Shown piece by piece: positions 8,497 to 17,119 of a stretch of DNA of 64,000 nucleotides. Origin of the DNA: Roseococcus microcysteis (lineage in GTDB: Bacteria; Pseudomonadota; Alphaproteobacteria; Acetobacterales; Acetobacteraceae); the NCBI RefSeq assembly GCF_014764365.1, contig NZ_CP061718.1, positions 3,984,501 to 4,048,500 of the forward strand, given 5' to 3'. Position 1 is the first letter of the stretch. Each line of letters starts with the position of its first letter. The notes beneath the pieces were generated by a model that made no database searches, was not told where the DNA came from, and worked only from the letters and a program-made list of their open reading frames with translations. The translations under genes were made by a program, and so were the position numbers.

Positions 8497-9463
8497 TGAC
8501 GACGCGGCCCAGCGCGCGGCGGTTGGCCACTTCCGCCATCGCCGCGCGGAACTCGGCCAAGGGATAGCGCGCATGGACCTCGGGGCGGAGCTTCCCCTCC
8601 GCCCACCAAGCCACCAGCTGGTCCCACAGGGCGCGCACGCGCGGCGCGTAACCCTCGCGCCCATCGCCCGGCGACCAGCCGATGTAGCTGCCCCAGTTGA
8701 GGCCCGCGACCGCGATGTTCTTCAGCAGCAGGATATTGGCCGGCACGGTCGGGATGCCGCCGCCCGCATAGCCGATGGTGACCAGCGTGCCGCCGTCGCC
8801 CAGGCAGCGCAGCGATTCGTCGAAGCTGGCCCCGCCGATCGTGTCCAGCACGCAGGAAACGCCCGCGCCGCCGGTCGCGGCGCGCACGGCGTCGCGGAAG
8901 GGAAGCGTCGAATCCAGCACCACCTCGGCGCCCCGCGCGCGCAGCGCCGCGTGCTTCGCCACGCCGGCGCGCGCGATGACATGGGCGCCCAAGGCGCGCG
9001 CCACCTCCACCCCCGCCAGCCCCACGCCGCCACCGGCGCCCTGCACCAGCACCCAGTCGCCCGGTCCTACCCGCCCGCGCCACATCAGCGAGGCGGCGGC
9101 GGTGGGGTAGCTGATGGGCATGGCCACCGCGGCATCGAGCGGCAAATGGTCCGGCAAGGGCGTGACGTGGATGGCGTCCACCACCGCCTCCTCGGCCATG
9201 GCACCCCAGTCCAACGCGGCGAAGACGCGCGTGCCCGCCGGTAGCGGGCCTTCCAGCACCACGCCCGCGGCCTCGGTGCCCGGCGTGAAGGGCAGGGGCG
9301 GGCGGCGCTGATACTTGCCCTCCACCACAAGCTGCGTGGCGAAGGACACGCCGGACGCCTCCACGCGGATCCGCACCGCGCCGGGGCGCATGGGTGGCGG
9401 CGGGACCTCCTTCACCTCCAGCTGGTCGAAGGGCCGCCAGGATTCGCAGACCAATGCGCGCAT
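8480..9463 (-). CDS. Zinc-independent quinone oxidoreductase (MDR superfamily)
   Basis: NADPH-dependent medium-chain reductase of the quinone oxidoreductase/crotonyl-CoA-reductase-like group, 327 residues. Seen: an N-terminal GroES-like half with EVPPPPMRPGAVRIRVEASGVSFAT, then the Rossmann motif VLVQGAGGGVGLAGVEVARALG near residue 143 and GNWGSY-like loops before a short C-terminal cap ending VVINPCA. No zinc-binding Cys cluster is seen. It starts four bases after the stop of the Bug gene at 9468, so both are one transcript. Confidence 0.9.
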   Translation of the reverse strand: MRALVCESWRPFDQLEVKEVPPPPMRPGAVRIRVEASGVSFATQLVVEGKYQRRPPLPFTPGTEAAGVVLEGPLPAGTRVFAALDWGAMAEEAVVDAIHVTPLPDHLPLDAAVAMPISYPTAAASLMWRGRVGPGDWVLVQGAGGGVGLAGVEVARALGAHVIARAGVAKHAALRARGAEVVLDSTLPFRDAVRAATGGAGVSCVLDTIGGASFDESLRCLGDGGTLVTIGYAGGGIPTVPANILLLKNIAVAGLNWGSYIGWSPGDGREGYAPRVRALWDQLVAWWAEGKLRPEVHARYPLAEFRAAMAEVANRRALGRVVINPCA

Positions 9464-9467
9464 GGCG

Positions 9468-10432
9468 TCAGCCCGCCGTGATGTTGGCGTCGCGGACCAG
9501 GCGGCCCCAGCGCTCGTATTCGGACCGCACGAAGCGGGCGAAGTCGGCGGGCGGGCTGGCCACGGGCTGCGCCCCCAGCGCGGTGAAGCGCGCCTTTGCC
9601 TCCTCCGTCGCGTTCACCGCGGCCACGGCCTGCTGCATGCGCGTCGCGATCGCCTCCGGCAGGTTCCTGGGCCCCCACATGCCGTACCAGGTAGTGATCT
9701 CGTAGCCCGGCACGCCCGCCTCCGCGATGGTGGGCAGATTCGGGAAGGCCTCGATGCGTTCGGCGGTGCTGACGGCGAGGGCCTTCAGCCGCCCCTCGCG
9801 CACATGCTGGGCCGAGGAGGCCAGGCTGTCGAACATCACCTGCACATGCCCGCCCACCATGTCCGTCAGCGCGGGGCCGGAGCCGCGATAGGGGACATGG
9901 GCGATGTTCGTGCCCGTCATCAGCTTGAACATCTCGCCCGCCAGATGCGGCGCGCCGCCGATGGAGGAGGAGGCATAGGAAAGCCGCCCCGGCTGCGCGC
10001 GGGCCAGCGCGATGAGTTCCGCCACGCTGTTCACCGGAAGCTGCGGGTTCACCACCAGGATCAGCGGCACCTTCACCAGCTCCGTCACCGGGGTGAAATC
10101 CGCCACGGCGTCGAAGGGCATGTTGGGCTGGAGGTGCGGGATGATGACATGCGCGGACGCATTCACCAGGAACATCCCGCCATCGGGGGCCGCGCGCGCC
10201 ACCTCGCCTGAGCCGATCACGCCCGAGGCGCCCGCCCGGTTCTCCACCACCGCGGGCTGGCCCAGCTGCGCCTGCAAGCCCGCCGCCACCACACGCCCCG
10301 CGATGTCGGTGGGCCCCCCGGCGGATAGGGCACGATGATGCGCACCGGCCGCGTGGGCCAGGATTGCGCGCGTGCCAATGCGGGCGTGGCGAGCAGCGGC
10401 GCGGCCAGGATGGCGCGTCGTGTGGCGTGCAT
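9468..10432 (-). pseudogene. Bug/TctC-family solute receptor, frameshifted (probably a one-base sequence error)
   Basis: Periplasmic receptor of the tripartite tricarboxylate transporter type (PF03401). ATG at 10432 follows GGGAGAAACCC and begins MHATRRAILAAPLLATPALA, a clear signal peptide, then SWPTRPVRIIVPYPPGG. At the run C6/G3 (plus strand 10311-10319) the frame breaks; the rest (TDIAGRVVAAGLQAQLG to VRDANITAG) continues in the next frame down to TGA 9468. One extra base in the run restores a normal 321-residue Bug protein, with HVPYRGSGPALTDMVGG and other conserved blocks intact. No TctA/TctB permease is nearby. It sits back to back with a CoA-transferase gene and upstream of a quinone oxidoreductase. 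Confidence 0.85.
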
Positions 10433-10486
10433 GGGTTTCTCCCTTCCTCGGTTGGAGCGATGATACGCCCAAACGGAGGAACGGCC

Positions 10487-11605
10487 ATGCCAGGACCCTA
10501 TGACGGAATTTTCGTGCTCGACGCCGCGCAAGGCATCGCCGGCCCCTATTGCGGCATGCTGCTGGCGCAGGCGGGGGCCACCGTGGTGAAGCTCGAACCG
10601 CCCAAGGGCGACTGGTCGCGCGGGCTGACGGCGCGCGAGGGCGACCATTCCGTGATGCACACCGCCTTCAACCGCGGCAAGAAAGGGCTGGTGCTGGACC
10701 TCGCACAGCCCGAGGACCGCGCCAAGGCCGCGCGCCTCGCCGCCCGGGCCGATGTGCTGATCGAGGCCTTCCGCCCCGGGGTCGCCGCGCGCATCGGCCT
10801 CGGCCCCGAGCAGGCCAAGGAGGATGCGGTCTGCGTTTCCGTCTCCGGCTTCGGCCAGTCCGGCCCCTACAGCGAGCGTCCCTGCACCGATGGCGTGGCG
10901 CAGGCCTTTTCGGGCCTGGTGTCGCTCAATGCCGGGGCGGATGGCGTGCCGCACAAGGTGGGGACGCTGGTGGTGGACGTGTTTTCCGGCCTTTCCGCCT
11001 TCGCCGCCTGCCAGGCCGCGCTGGCCGAACAGGCGCGCGACCGCGCCACGGGGGCCACGCCGCGCCGGCGGCACCTCGACATCTCGCTGATGCAGGCGGC
11101 GGCCTCGCTGCTGGTGCTGCCCATCGCCGAGGGCGGCTTGCTGGGCCGCATGCCGGCCGAGCTGAACGTGCCCGCCGGCACCTGGCAGGGCAGCGATGGC
11201 GCCTGGGTGATGGTGGCCATGGTGCGCGAATCCGAATTCGTCACCCTCTGCCAGGAACTCGGCCTGCCCGAACTGCCCAATGACCCGCGCTTCAACAGCT
11301 TCGCCCAGCGCGCCGCCAACAAGGCCGAGATCGTCCCCATCCTGCGCGAGGCCTTCCGCCGCAAGACCGCCGCCGAATGGGTCACGCAGCTCCAGGGCGT
11401 GCGGATGCTGTGCGACCGGGTGAACACACCCCTCGAATGGCTGCGGGACCCGCATGTGCAAGCCGTGGGGGCCGCCCCCTTGTTCAACCAGCCAGGCCTC
11501 GGCACCCTGCCTTTCCCGGCCATTCCGGGCTTCGGCGCCTGGGAGGTGCCGGCCCCCGGTCTCGGCGCCGACACCGATGCCATCCTCCGGGAATGGGGAG
11601 CCTGA
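10487..11605 (+). CDS. CaiB/BaiF family CoA-transferase
   Basis: Family III CoA-transferase of 372 residues, somewhat shorter than the one at 3631. ATG 10487 follows AACGGAGGAACGGCC, an excellent ribosome site. Seen: VLDAAQGIAGPYCGMLLAQAGATVVK at the N-terminus, NRGKKGLVLDL, SGFGQSGPYSERP, and a probable catalytic Asp in LVVDVFSGLSAF. It is divergent from the Bug receptor (54 bp between starts), and three bases separate its stop from the TPR gene. A role in activating the acid captured by the receptor is inference from position. Confidence 0.9.
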   Translation: MPGPYDGIFVLDAAQGIAGPYCGMLLAQAGATVVKLEPPKGDWSRGLTAREGDHSVMHTAFNRGKKGLVLDLAQPEDRAKAARLAARADVLIEAFRPGVAARIGLGPEQAKEDAVCVSVSGFGQSGPYSERPCTDGVAQAFSGLVSLNAGADGVPHKVGTLVVDVFSGLSAFAACQAALAEQARDRATGATPRRRHLDISLMQAAASLLVLPIAEGGLLGRMPAELNVPAGTWQGSDGAWVMVAMVRESEFVTLCQELGLPELPNDPRFNSFAQRAANKAEIVPILREAFRRKTAAEWVTQLQGVRMLCDRVNTPLEWLRDPHVQAVGAAPLFNQPGLGTLPFPAIPGFGAWEVPAPGLGADTDAILREWGA

Positions 11606-11608
11606 ACC

Positions 11609-12937
11609 ATGCCGCGCGACGCCCAGGGCAACGCCGCCACCTTCGCCTCCGACGAGGCGGCTGCCGGCTATGACCGCACCATCGCCTCCTTCCTGAACTA
11701 CCGCTTCGACACGCCCTTGCAGCTCAAGGCCGCCCTCGCCCTGGATGGCGAGGCGCCGCTGCTGCACGCCATGAAGGCGGGCTTCTCCATGATGGCCTAC
11801 AATCAGGCCTTCATCCCCGCCGCGAAGGCCTCCATCGCGACCGCGCGCGGCCTACGGCCCAATGCGCGCGAGAGCCTGCACCTGGACGCGCTCGAGGCCT
11901 GGGCCGATGGCGGGCAGGAGCGCGCGCTGGCCATCTGGGAGCGCATCGTGGCCGAGCACCCGCGCGACATCCTGGCCTTCCGCTTCCACCACTTTTCCGC
12001 CTTCTGGATGGGCCGCACCCCGGCCATGTATCAGCTCGTGGAAGCCGCCATCCCGCACTGGGCGGACGACATGCCGGGCTATGGCTCCATGCTGGCCTGC
12101 CGCGCCTTCGCCCATGAGGAATGCGGCAGCTACGCCATCGCCGAACGCGCCGGGCGCGAGGCCATCCGCCGCGACCCCAGCGACCTCTGGGCCGCGCATG
12201 CGGTCGCGCATGTGCTGGAAATGCAGGGCCGCCGCGCCGAGGGCATCGGCTGGATCACGCAGCTCACGCCGCATTTCGGCGCGGGCAACAACCTCCGCCA
12301 CCACATCTTCTGGCACCAGGCGATGTTCCACCTGGAGCGCGGCGAGCATGACGAGGTGCTGCGCCTCTACGACCAGGGCTTTCGCGACCTGCAAAGCCCC
12401 GTGACGCAGGTGCAGCCCGACCTCTACATTGATTGCCAGAACGCGGCCTCCATGCTGTTCCGCCTGGAGCGCCAGGGCGTGGATGTGGGCGACCGCTGGG
12501 TGGAGCTGGCCGACAAGGCCGAGGGCCGCATCGGCGACTGCCTCTCCGCCTTCACCCTGCCGCACTGGATGATGGCGCTGACCGCGACCGGCCGGCTCGA
12601 CGCCGCATCCCGCATGCTCGACGCCATGCGCGACTACGCGCTGGCCAATACCGGCGACAATCCGCGCATCGTGCGCGACTACGCCATCCCCGCCTGCGCC
12701 GCCCTGCTGCACCGCGCCCGCGGCGAATACGCGGACGCCGTGGCCGTGATGCGCCCGGCCCTGGGCGGGATGCACGAACTCGGCGGGAGCTACGCGCAGC
12801 AGGACGTGCTGGAACAGCTCTTCCTCGACGTGGCGCTGAAGGCCAACGCACAGACCGACGCCGACATGCTGCTGGAACGCGTCCGCGGCCGCTGGCCCAC
12901 ACCGCCGGAACGGCGGGCGGGGTACGCGCGGGGGTAG
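11609..12937 (+). CDS. Tetratricopeptide repeat protein, TTC38-like
   Basis: 442-residue soluble helical-repeat protein with no signal peptide. Paired helices of TPR character run through most of it (LRPNARESLHLDALEAWADGG, ALAIWERIVAEHPRDILAFRF, AIAERAGREAIRRDPSDLWAAHA). The Trp/His-rich centre (HHIFWHQAMFHLERGEHDEVL) matches the bacterial family related to eukaryotic TTC38. No catalytic motif is recognised; such repeats usually bind proteins. The gene starts three bases after the CoA-transferase stop, so the two are co-expressed. Function unknown. Confidence 0.8.
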   Translation: MPRDAQGNAATFASDEAAAGYDRTIASFLNYRFDTPLQLKAALALDGEAPLLHAMKAGFSMMAYNQAFIPAAKASIATARGLRPNARESLHLDALEAWADGGQERALAIWERIVAEHPRDILAFRFHHFSAFWMGRTPAMYQLVEAAIPHWADDMPGYGSMLACRAFAHEECGSYAIAERAGREAIRRDPSDLWAAHAVAHVLEMQGRRAEGIGWITQLTPHFGAGNNLRHHIFWHQAMFHLERGEHDEVLRLYDQGFRDLQSPVTQVQPDLYIDCQNAASMLFRLERQGVDVGDRWVELADKAEGRIGDCLSAFTLPHWMMALTATGRLDAASRMLDAMRDYALANTGDNPRIVRDYAIPACAALLHRARGEYADAVAVMRPALGGMHELGGSYAQQDVLEQLFLDVALKANAQTDADMLLERVRGRWPTPPERRAGYARG

Positions 12938-13085
12938 GCGCCCCCGGCAGCGCCCCACCTCCGCGCATACCCGGCCTGCGTTACAGGCTTGTGCCGCCTG
13001 CGCCGGAAGGTTAAGCACCGGACAGGAAATGGCGGGTTGGCCTGCGAGCTGGCCCTTTGCCATGCACGACAGGGAGACGAAACCA

Positions 13086-14099
13086 ATGACCACTCGCCGC
13101 AACATCCTGGCCGGCGGTGCCGCCGTGCTGGCGGCGCCGGCCGTGGCGCGCGCCCAGGGCAACACCCGCAGCTACATCCTCGCCACCGCCTCCATCGGCG
13201 GCACCTATTACCCGGTGGGCGTGGCTTTCGCGACGCTGGTCAAGCTGCGCCTCGCCAATTCGCGTGGCATTGACATGTCGGCCATCTCCTCGGCCGGCTC
13301 GGGCGAGAATGTGCGCCTGATGCGGGAAAACCAGGCCCAATTCGCCATCATGCAGGGCCTGTTCGGCGTCTATGCGCGCGACGGGTCGGGCCCCATCCAG
13401 TCGGCCGGCCCGCAGCAGAACATGCGCTCCATCATGAACATCTGGGGCAATGTCGAGCATTTCGTGCAGCGCGCGAGCCTTGCCCCCACCGGCACCATCG
13501 CGGACTTGGCGCAGATGCGCGGCCGCCGCTTCTCCATGGGCGCGCGCAACTCGGGCACCGAGTTCTCCAATCGCTTCATCTTCGCGAACCTGGGCATCAA
13601 CCCGGACACGCATTTCGACCTGGTGTTCCAGGGCTTCGGCCCCTCGGCCGAGGCGCTGCTGAACGGCCAGATTGACGGCAGCAACCCGGGCGGCGGCATC
13701 CCGGTGGCGGCGGTGACCCAGATCTTCGCCCGCCAGGCGGCCCAGTTCAAGCTGCTCTCCTTCACCAATGAGCAGGCGGCCCAGGCCGACGGCAACAACG
13801 GCCTCTATGTGCCGACGCAGATCCCGGCCAACTCCTACCCGGGCCAGGCGCAGGCGCTTCAGACCATCGTCCAGCCCAACTTCCTGGCCTGCAACGCGGC
13901 GGTGCCGGAGAACGACGTCTACGAGATCACGAAGTCCATCTTCGAGAACCTGCCCTTCCTGAACGGCATCCATGCCGCCACGCGCGAAATCCAGCTGGAG
14001 ACCGCGCTGAACGGCCTGGTGAACCCCGTCCACCCGGGTGCGGCGCGCTACTACCAGGAAAGGGGCGTGACCATTCCGGAGCGCATCCGTCCGGCCTGA
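13086..14099 (+). CDS. TAXI-family TRAP transporter solute-binding protein
   Basis: Periplasmic receptor of a TRAP transporter of the TAXI class. 337 residues from ATG 13086 (GGGAGACGAAACCA upstream). Residues 1-22 form a signal peptide with a twin-arginine look (TTRRNILAGGAAVLAAPAVARA). The mature part opens with YILATASIGGTYYPVG, the typical TAXI ligand-cleft start; PSAEALLNGQIDG and FLACNAAVPENDVYEITK are also characteristic. It is followed after seven bases by its fused permease. Ligands of this class include glutamate and other small acids; the ligand here is unknown. Confidence 0.92.
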   Translation: MTTRRNILAGGAAVLAAPAVARAQGNTRSYILATASIGGTYYPVGVAFATLVKLRLANSRGIDMSAISSAGSGENVRLMRENQAQFAIMQGLFGVYARDGSGPIQSAGPQQNMRSIMNIWGNVEHFVQRASLAPTGTIADLAQMRGRRFSMGARNSGTEFSNRFIFANLGINPDTHFDLVFQGFGPSAEALLNGQIDGSNPGGGIPVAAVTQIFARQAAQFKLLSFTNEQAAQADGNNGLYVPTQIPANSYPGQAQALQTIVQPNFLACNAAVPENDVYEITKSIFENLPFLNGIHAATREIQLETALNGLVNPVHPGAARYYQERGVTIPERIRPA

Positions 14100-14106
14100 G
14101 ACGCGC

Positions 14107-16209
14107 GTGAACAGCACCGAACAGGCTCCGCGGGGGCTGCGCGGCGAGGGAAGCCTCGTCGCGCGGTTCCTGTTCGTGGCCGGCGTCCTTCTCTCGGCGT
14201 GGCACATCTGGCTCAACACCTTCGGGGTGATGAGCGAGCTGCGCGCCTCCGTCATCCACTTCGCGGGCTTCGCCGTGATCGGCGCGCTGGCCTGGCCGAT
14301 CATGCGTGGGGAGGGTGCCCGGGGCTGGCTTGCCCTCGCCATAGACATCTTCATCGCGCTGATGGCGGTGGGCTGCGCCATCTACCTCATCACGGGTGAG
14401 GTCGCCTTCTACGCCCGCGCCAGCGAATTCCTCTGGTATGACTGGGTCTTCACCATCGCGGCGCCACTGATCGCGCTGGAGCTGATCCGCCGCACCACGG
14501 GCATCGTCGTGCCCATCCTGTGCATCCTGGGCTTCACCTACGTCACCTTCTGGGGCGCCTGGCTGGGCGGCGTGCTGCGCTTCCCCGGGCTTTCCGTCGA
14601 GATCGCGCTGTTCCGGACCTTCTATTCCGATGACGGGATGTTCGGGAACATCGCCCTGATCTCCTGGAACCTGGTGGCGATGTTCATCATCTTCGGCGCC
14701 TTCCTGCAGGTGTCGGGGGCGGACCGCTTCGTGCTGGACCTGGGCCGCGCGGTGGCCAAGCGCATGCAGGGCGGGCCGGGCTTCGTGGCCGTCATCGCCT
14801 CGGCGCTGTCGGGCACCATCTCGGGCTCGGCGGTGGCGAACGTCACATCCACCGGCGCGGTCACCATCCCGCTGATGAAGAAGGCGGGGTTCAAGCCGCA
14901 TTTCGCGGCGGGGGTGGAGACGGCGGCCAGCACCGGCGGCGGCATCCTGCCGCCCATCATGGGCGCGGGCGCCTTCATCATGGCCTCCTTCACGGCCATC
15001 CCCTACCTGCACATCGCGGCCGTCTCGGCCATCCCGGCGCTGGTCTTCTTCTTCGGCGTGGCGGTGGGCGTGCGCATCCATGCGAAGCGCCACGACATCC
15101 GCTTCGTGGACGAGGAGGCGCCGCCGCTGATGGAGACGGTGCGTCGCCGCGGCCTGCCCTTCCTGATCCCCTTCACCGTGCTGCTCTATCTGCTGTTCTC
15201 GGGGATGAGCCCGGCCTATGCCGCCGGTGCCGCCACGGCCACGGTGGTGGTGGTCTCCTGGATTTCGGACACGCCCATGGGGCCGCGCCGCATCCTGGAG
15301 GCGCTGTATCTGGGCGCCCGCACCATGGCGCCGACGGCGGTGCTGCTGGTGGGCATCGGCATCCTGATTTCGGCGGTCGCGACCACGGGGCTCGGCAACG
15401 TCTTCTCGATCATGATCGAGACCTGGGCGGGCGGGAACCTCGCCATCGCGCTGGTGCTGATCGCGCTCGCCTCGCTGGTGCTGGGGGCGGCGCTGCCGGT
15501 CACGGCCTCCTATGTCGTGCTGGCCACGCTGTCGGCGCCGGCGCTCGCGGACATGATCCTGAACTCCTCGGCGCAGGCGGCCTTCGTGGCGGGGAACATC
15601 CCCGACATCGTCCGCGCCGTGGCCATGCTGGCCGCGCCCGACATCTCCCTGCCGCCCCCCGGCACGGGCATGGCGGCGGCGGAGGCGGCGCGTCTGCTGG
15701 CGGCCATCCCGCAGGACATGCGGGCGCAGGTCTATGACGCCTCGCTCTCCTCCGGGGCGGCCATGCTGGCGTTGCTGTCGGCGCACATGATCATCTTCTG
15801 GCTCAGCCAGGACAGCAACGTGACGCCGCCGGTCTGCATCCCGGCCTATGCGGCGGCGGCCATCGCCAATGCCTCGCCCATGGCCTCGGGCTTCGTGGCG
15901 TGGCGATTGGCGAAGTCGCTCTATTTCGTGCCGTTGATGATGGCCTACCAGCCCTTCCTCTCGGGCGACATCTGGGTGCAGCTGTCCATCGCGGCCTTCG
16001 CGCTGCCGGGCATCTACGCCATGTCAGCCGCCTTCGAGGGCTTCGCGGAAGCACGCCTCAACATCATCGAGCGCGTGATCTTCGGCGTGGCGGGCTTCGT
16101 GCTGATCGTTCCCTTCGGCCAGATGGTGAACTGGATCGCCATCGTGGTCTTCGCGATCATCATGGGGATGAACCTGGTGCGCGCGCGGCGCGGTTCCGCC
16201 GCCGCCTGA
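14107..16209 (+). CDS. TRAP transporter fused permease (small and large membrane subunits)
   Basis: 700-residue inner-membrane protein combining the 4-helix DctQ-like and the DctM-like parts, the usual partner of TAXI receptors. GTG start at 14107, probably translated by coupling with the receptor gene. Seen: four hydrophobic helices in the first 130 residues, then the DctM part with ASALSGTISGSAVANVTSTGAVTIPLMKK and TAASTGGGILPPIMGAGAF, which are core transport motifs, and a second repeat with VTPPVCIPAYAAAAIA. It imports an organic solute using an ion gradient. A strong intrinsic terminator follows at once. Confidence 0.93.
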   Translation: MNSTEQAPRGLRGEGSLVARFLFVAGVLLSAWHIWLNTFGVMSELRASVIHFAGFAVIGALAWPIMRGEGARGWLALAIDIFIALMAVGCAIYLITGEVAFYARASEFLWYDWVFTIAAPLIALELIRRTTGIVVPILCILGFTYVTFWGAWLGGVLRFPGLSVEIALFRTFYSDDGMFGNIALISWNLVAMFIIFGAFLQVSGADRFVLDLGRAVAKRMQGGPGFVAVIASALSGTISGSAVANVTSTGAVTIPLMKKAGFKPHFAAGVETAASTGGGILPPIMGAGAFIMASFTAIPYLHIAAVSAIPALVFFFGVAVGVRIHAKRHDIRFVDEEAPPLMETVRRRGLPFLIPFTVLLYLLFSGMSPAYAAGAATATVVVVSWISDTPMGPRRILEALYLGARTMAPTAVLLVGIGILISAVATTGLGNVFSIMIETWAGGNLAIALVLIALASLVLGAALPVTASYVVLATLSAPALADMILNSSAQAAFVAGNIPDIVRAVAMLAAPDISLPPPGTGMAAAEAARLLAAIPQDMRAQVYDASLSSGAAMLALLSAHMIIFWLSQDSNVTPPVCIPAYAAAAIANASPMASGFVAWRLAKSLYFVPLMMAYQPFLSGDIWVQLSIAAFALPGIYAMSAAFEGFAEARLNIIERVIFGVAGFVLIVPFGQMVNWIAIVVFAIIMGMNLVRARRGSAAA

Positions 16210-16215
16210 ACGACG

Positions 16216-16250
16216 CCCGCCCGGGGGACCATCCCCCGGGCGGGTCTTTT
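16216..16250 (+). terminator. Rho-independent terminator after the TRAP operon
   Basis: A perfect 12-bp G/C stem (16216-16227 pairing with 16233-16244), a five-base ACCAT loop and a TCTTTT tract, beginning six bases after the permease stop. It is the strongest terminator in the window and separates the TAXI-TRAP operon from the ChaN-type gene. Confidence 0.9.
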
Positions 16251-16274
16251 CCCTTTCCCGGCTTTGGTCGAGAA

Positions 16275-16289
16275 TGCGAATTATTCGCA
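16275..16289 (+). promoter_or_regulatory. Fur-like iron box upstream of the ChaN-type gene
   Basis: Perfect 7-1-7 palindrome TGCGAAT-T-ATTCGCA, 13 bases before the ATG at 16303. It has the geometry of the classical Fur 7-1-7 site (TGATAATNATTATCA) with two positions changed to GC in each arm. The downstream protein belongs to a family tied to iron/haem, so Fur-type iron control is likely. The closeness to the start codon suggests the site overlaps the transcription start. Confidence 0.7.
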
Positions 16290-16302
16290 TCAAGGCCCGC
16301 CG

Positions 16303-17115
16303 ATGACCCTCACCCCCCACCCCCGCGCCCGCTGGATGGACCCCACCACCGGCGCCTTGCTTGACGCCGGCCCCCTCATGCGGCGCCTGGCCACCCGCCG
16401 TGCCGTGCTGCTGGGCGAGCGCCACGACATCGCGGAAATCCATCGCTGGCAGTTGCAGGTCGTCACCTGCCTGCATCTGCTGCAACCAGGCCTCGCGGTC
16501 GGCTTCGAGATGTTCCCCCGCCGCCTGCAGCCCGTGCTGGACCGCTGGGTGGAGGGCGCCTTCACCACCGAGGAATTCCTGCGCGAGGTGGAGTGGGAGA
16601 AGGTCTGGGGTTTCCCGCCCGAATTCTACCTGCCCCTCTTCCACTTCTGCCGTCAGCAAGGTGTGCGGATGCTGGCGCTGAACTGCCACCGCCCGCTGGT
16701 GACCCGCATCGGCAAGGATGGCTGGGATTCCGTGCCCGAGGAGGAGCGCGACGGCATGACGCCCGCGGCCCCGCCCACGCCCGGCCACCGCGCCTACATC
16801 TCCTGGCTGACCGGCCGGCCCGAGGCCGAGATCACCGACCGCTTCCTCCGCGCCCAGCAGGTGTGGGACCGCGCCTTCGCCTGCAACATCGCCGCCGCGC
16901 TGGAGGGTGGCGTGCCGCTGGTGGTGGGCATCATCGGCGCCGGGCATCTCGATTTCGGCCATGGCACGCCGCACCAGCTGGCCGCGCTGGGTGTGACGGA
17001 GGTGTCGGTGCTCCGCACCAGCGAGGCCGCCACGCTGGACACCCAGGACTGGGCCGGCATCGCCGAGGCGGTCTTCCGCCTCGACCGCCCGGAGGAACCG
17101 GCCGCCCGCGCCTGA
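16303..17115 (+). CDS. ChaN-family haem-binding/iron-regulated protein
   Basis: 270-residue member of the Cofac_haem_bdg family (PF04187), related to ChaN and the EreA/TiKi fold. Seen: VLLGERHDIAEIHRWQLQVV near residue 30, VGFEMFPRRLQPVLDRWVEG near 66, and near the end VVGIIGAGHLDFGHGTPHQLA, the conserved blocks of the family. No lipobox or signal peptide is visible from ATG 16303, unlike many ChaN lipoproteins; a TTG at 16264 in the same frame does not add one. The Fur-like box in front supports a role in iron or haem handling. Monocistronic: a terminator lies before it and a convergent GST gene after it. Confidence 0.85.
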   Translation: MTLTPHPRARWMDPTTGALLDAGPLMRRLATRRAVLLGERHDIAEIHRWQLQVVTCLHLLQPGLAVGFEMFPRRLQPVLDRWVEGAFTTEEFLREVEWEKVWGFPPEFYLPLFHFCRQQGVRMLALNCHRPLVTRIGKDGWDSVPEEERDGMTPAAPPTPGHRAYISWLTGRPEAEITDRFLRAQQVWDRAFACNIAAALEGGVPLVVGIIGAGHLDFGHGTPHQLAALGVTEVSVLRTSEAATLDTQDWAGIAEAVFRLDRPEEPAARA

Positions 17116-17119
17116 CGGG

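Noticed and set aside
13927-15786. 619-codon minus-strand frame opposite the TRAP permease
   Set aside because: Low-complexity Arg/His/Gln-rich translation, antisense to a clear membrane protein; an artefact of high G+C.
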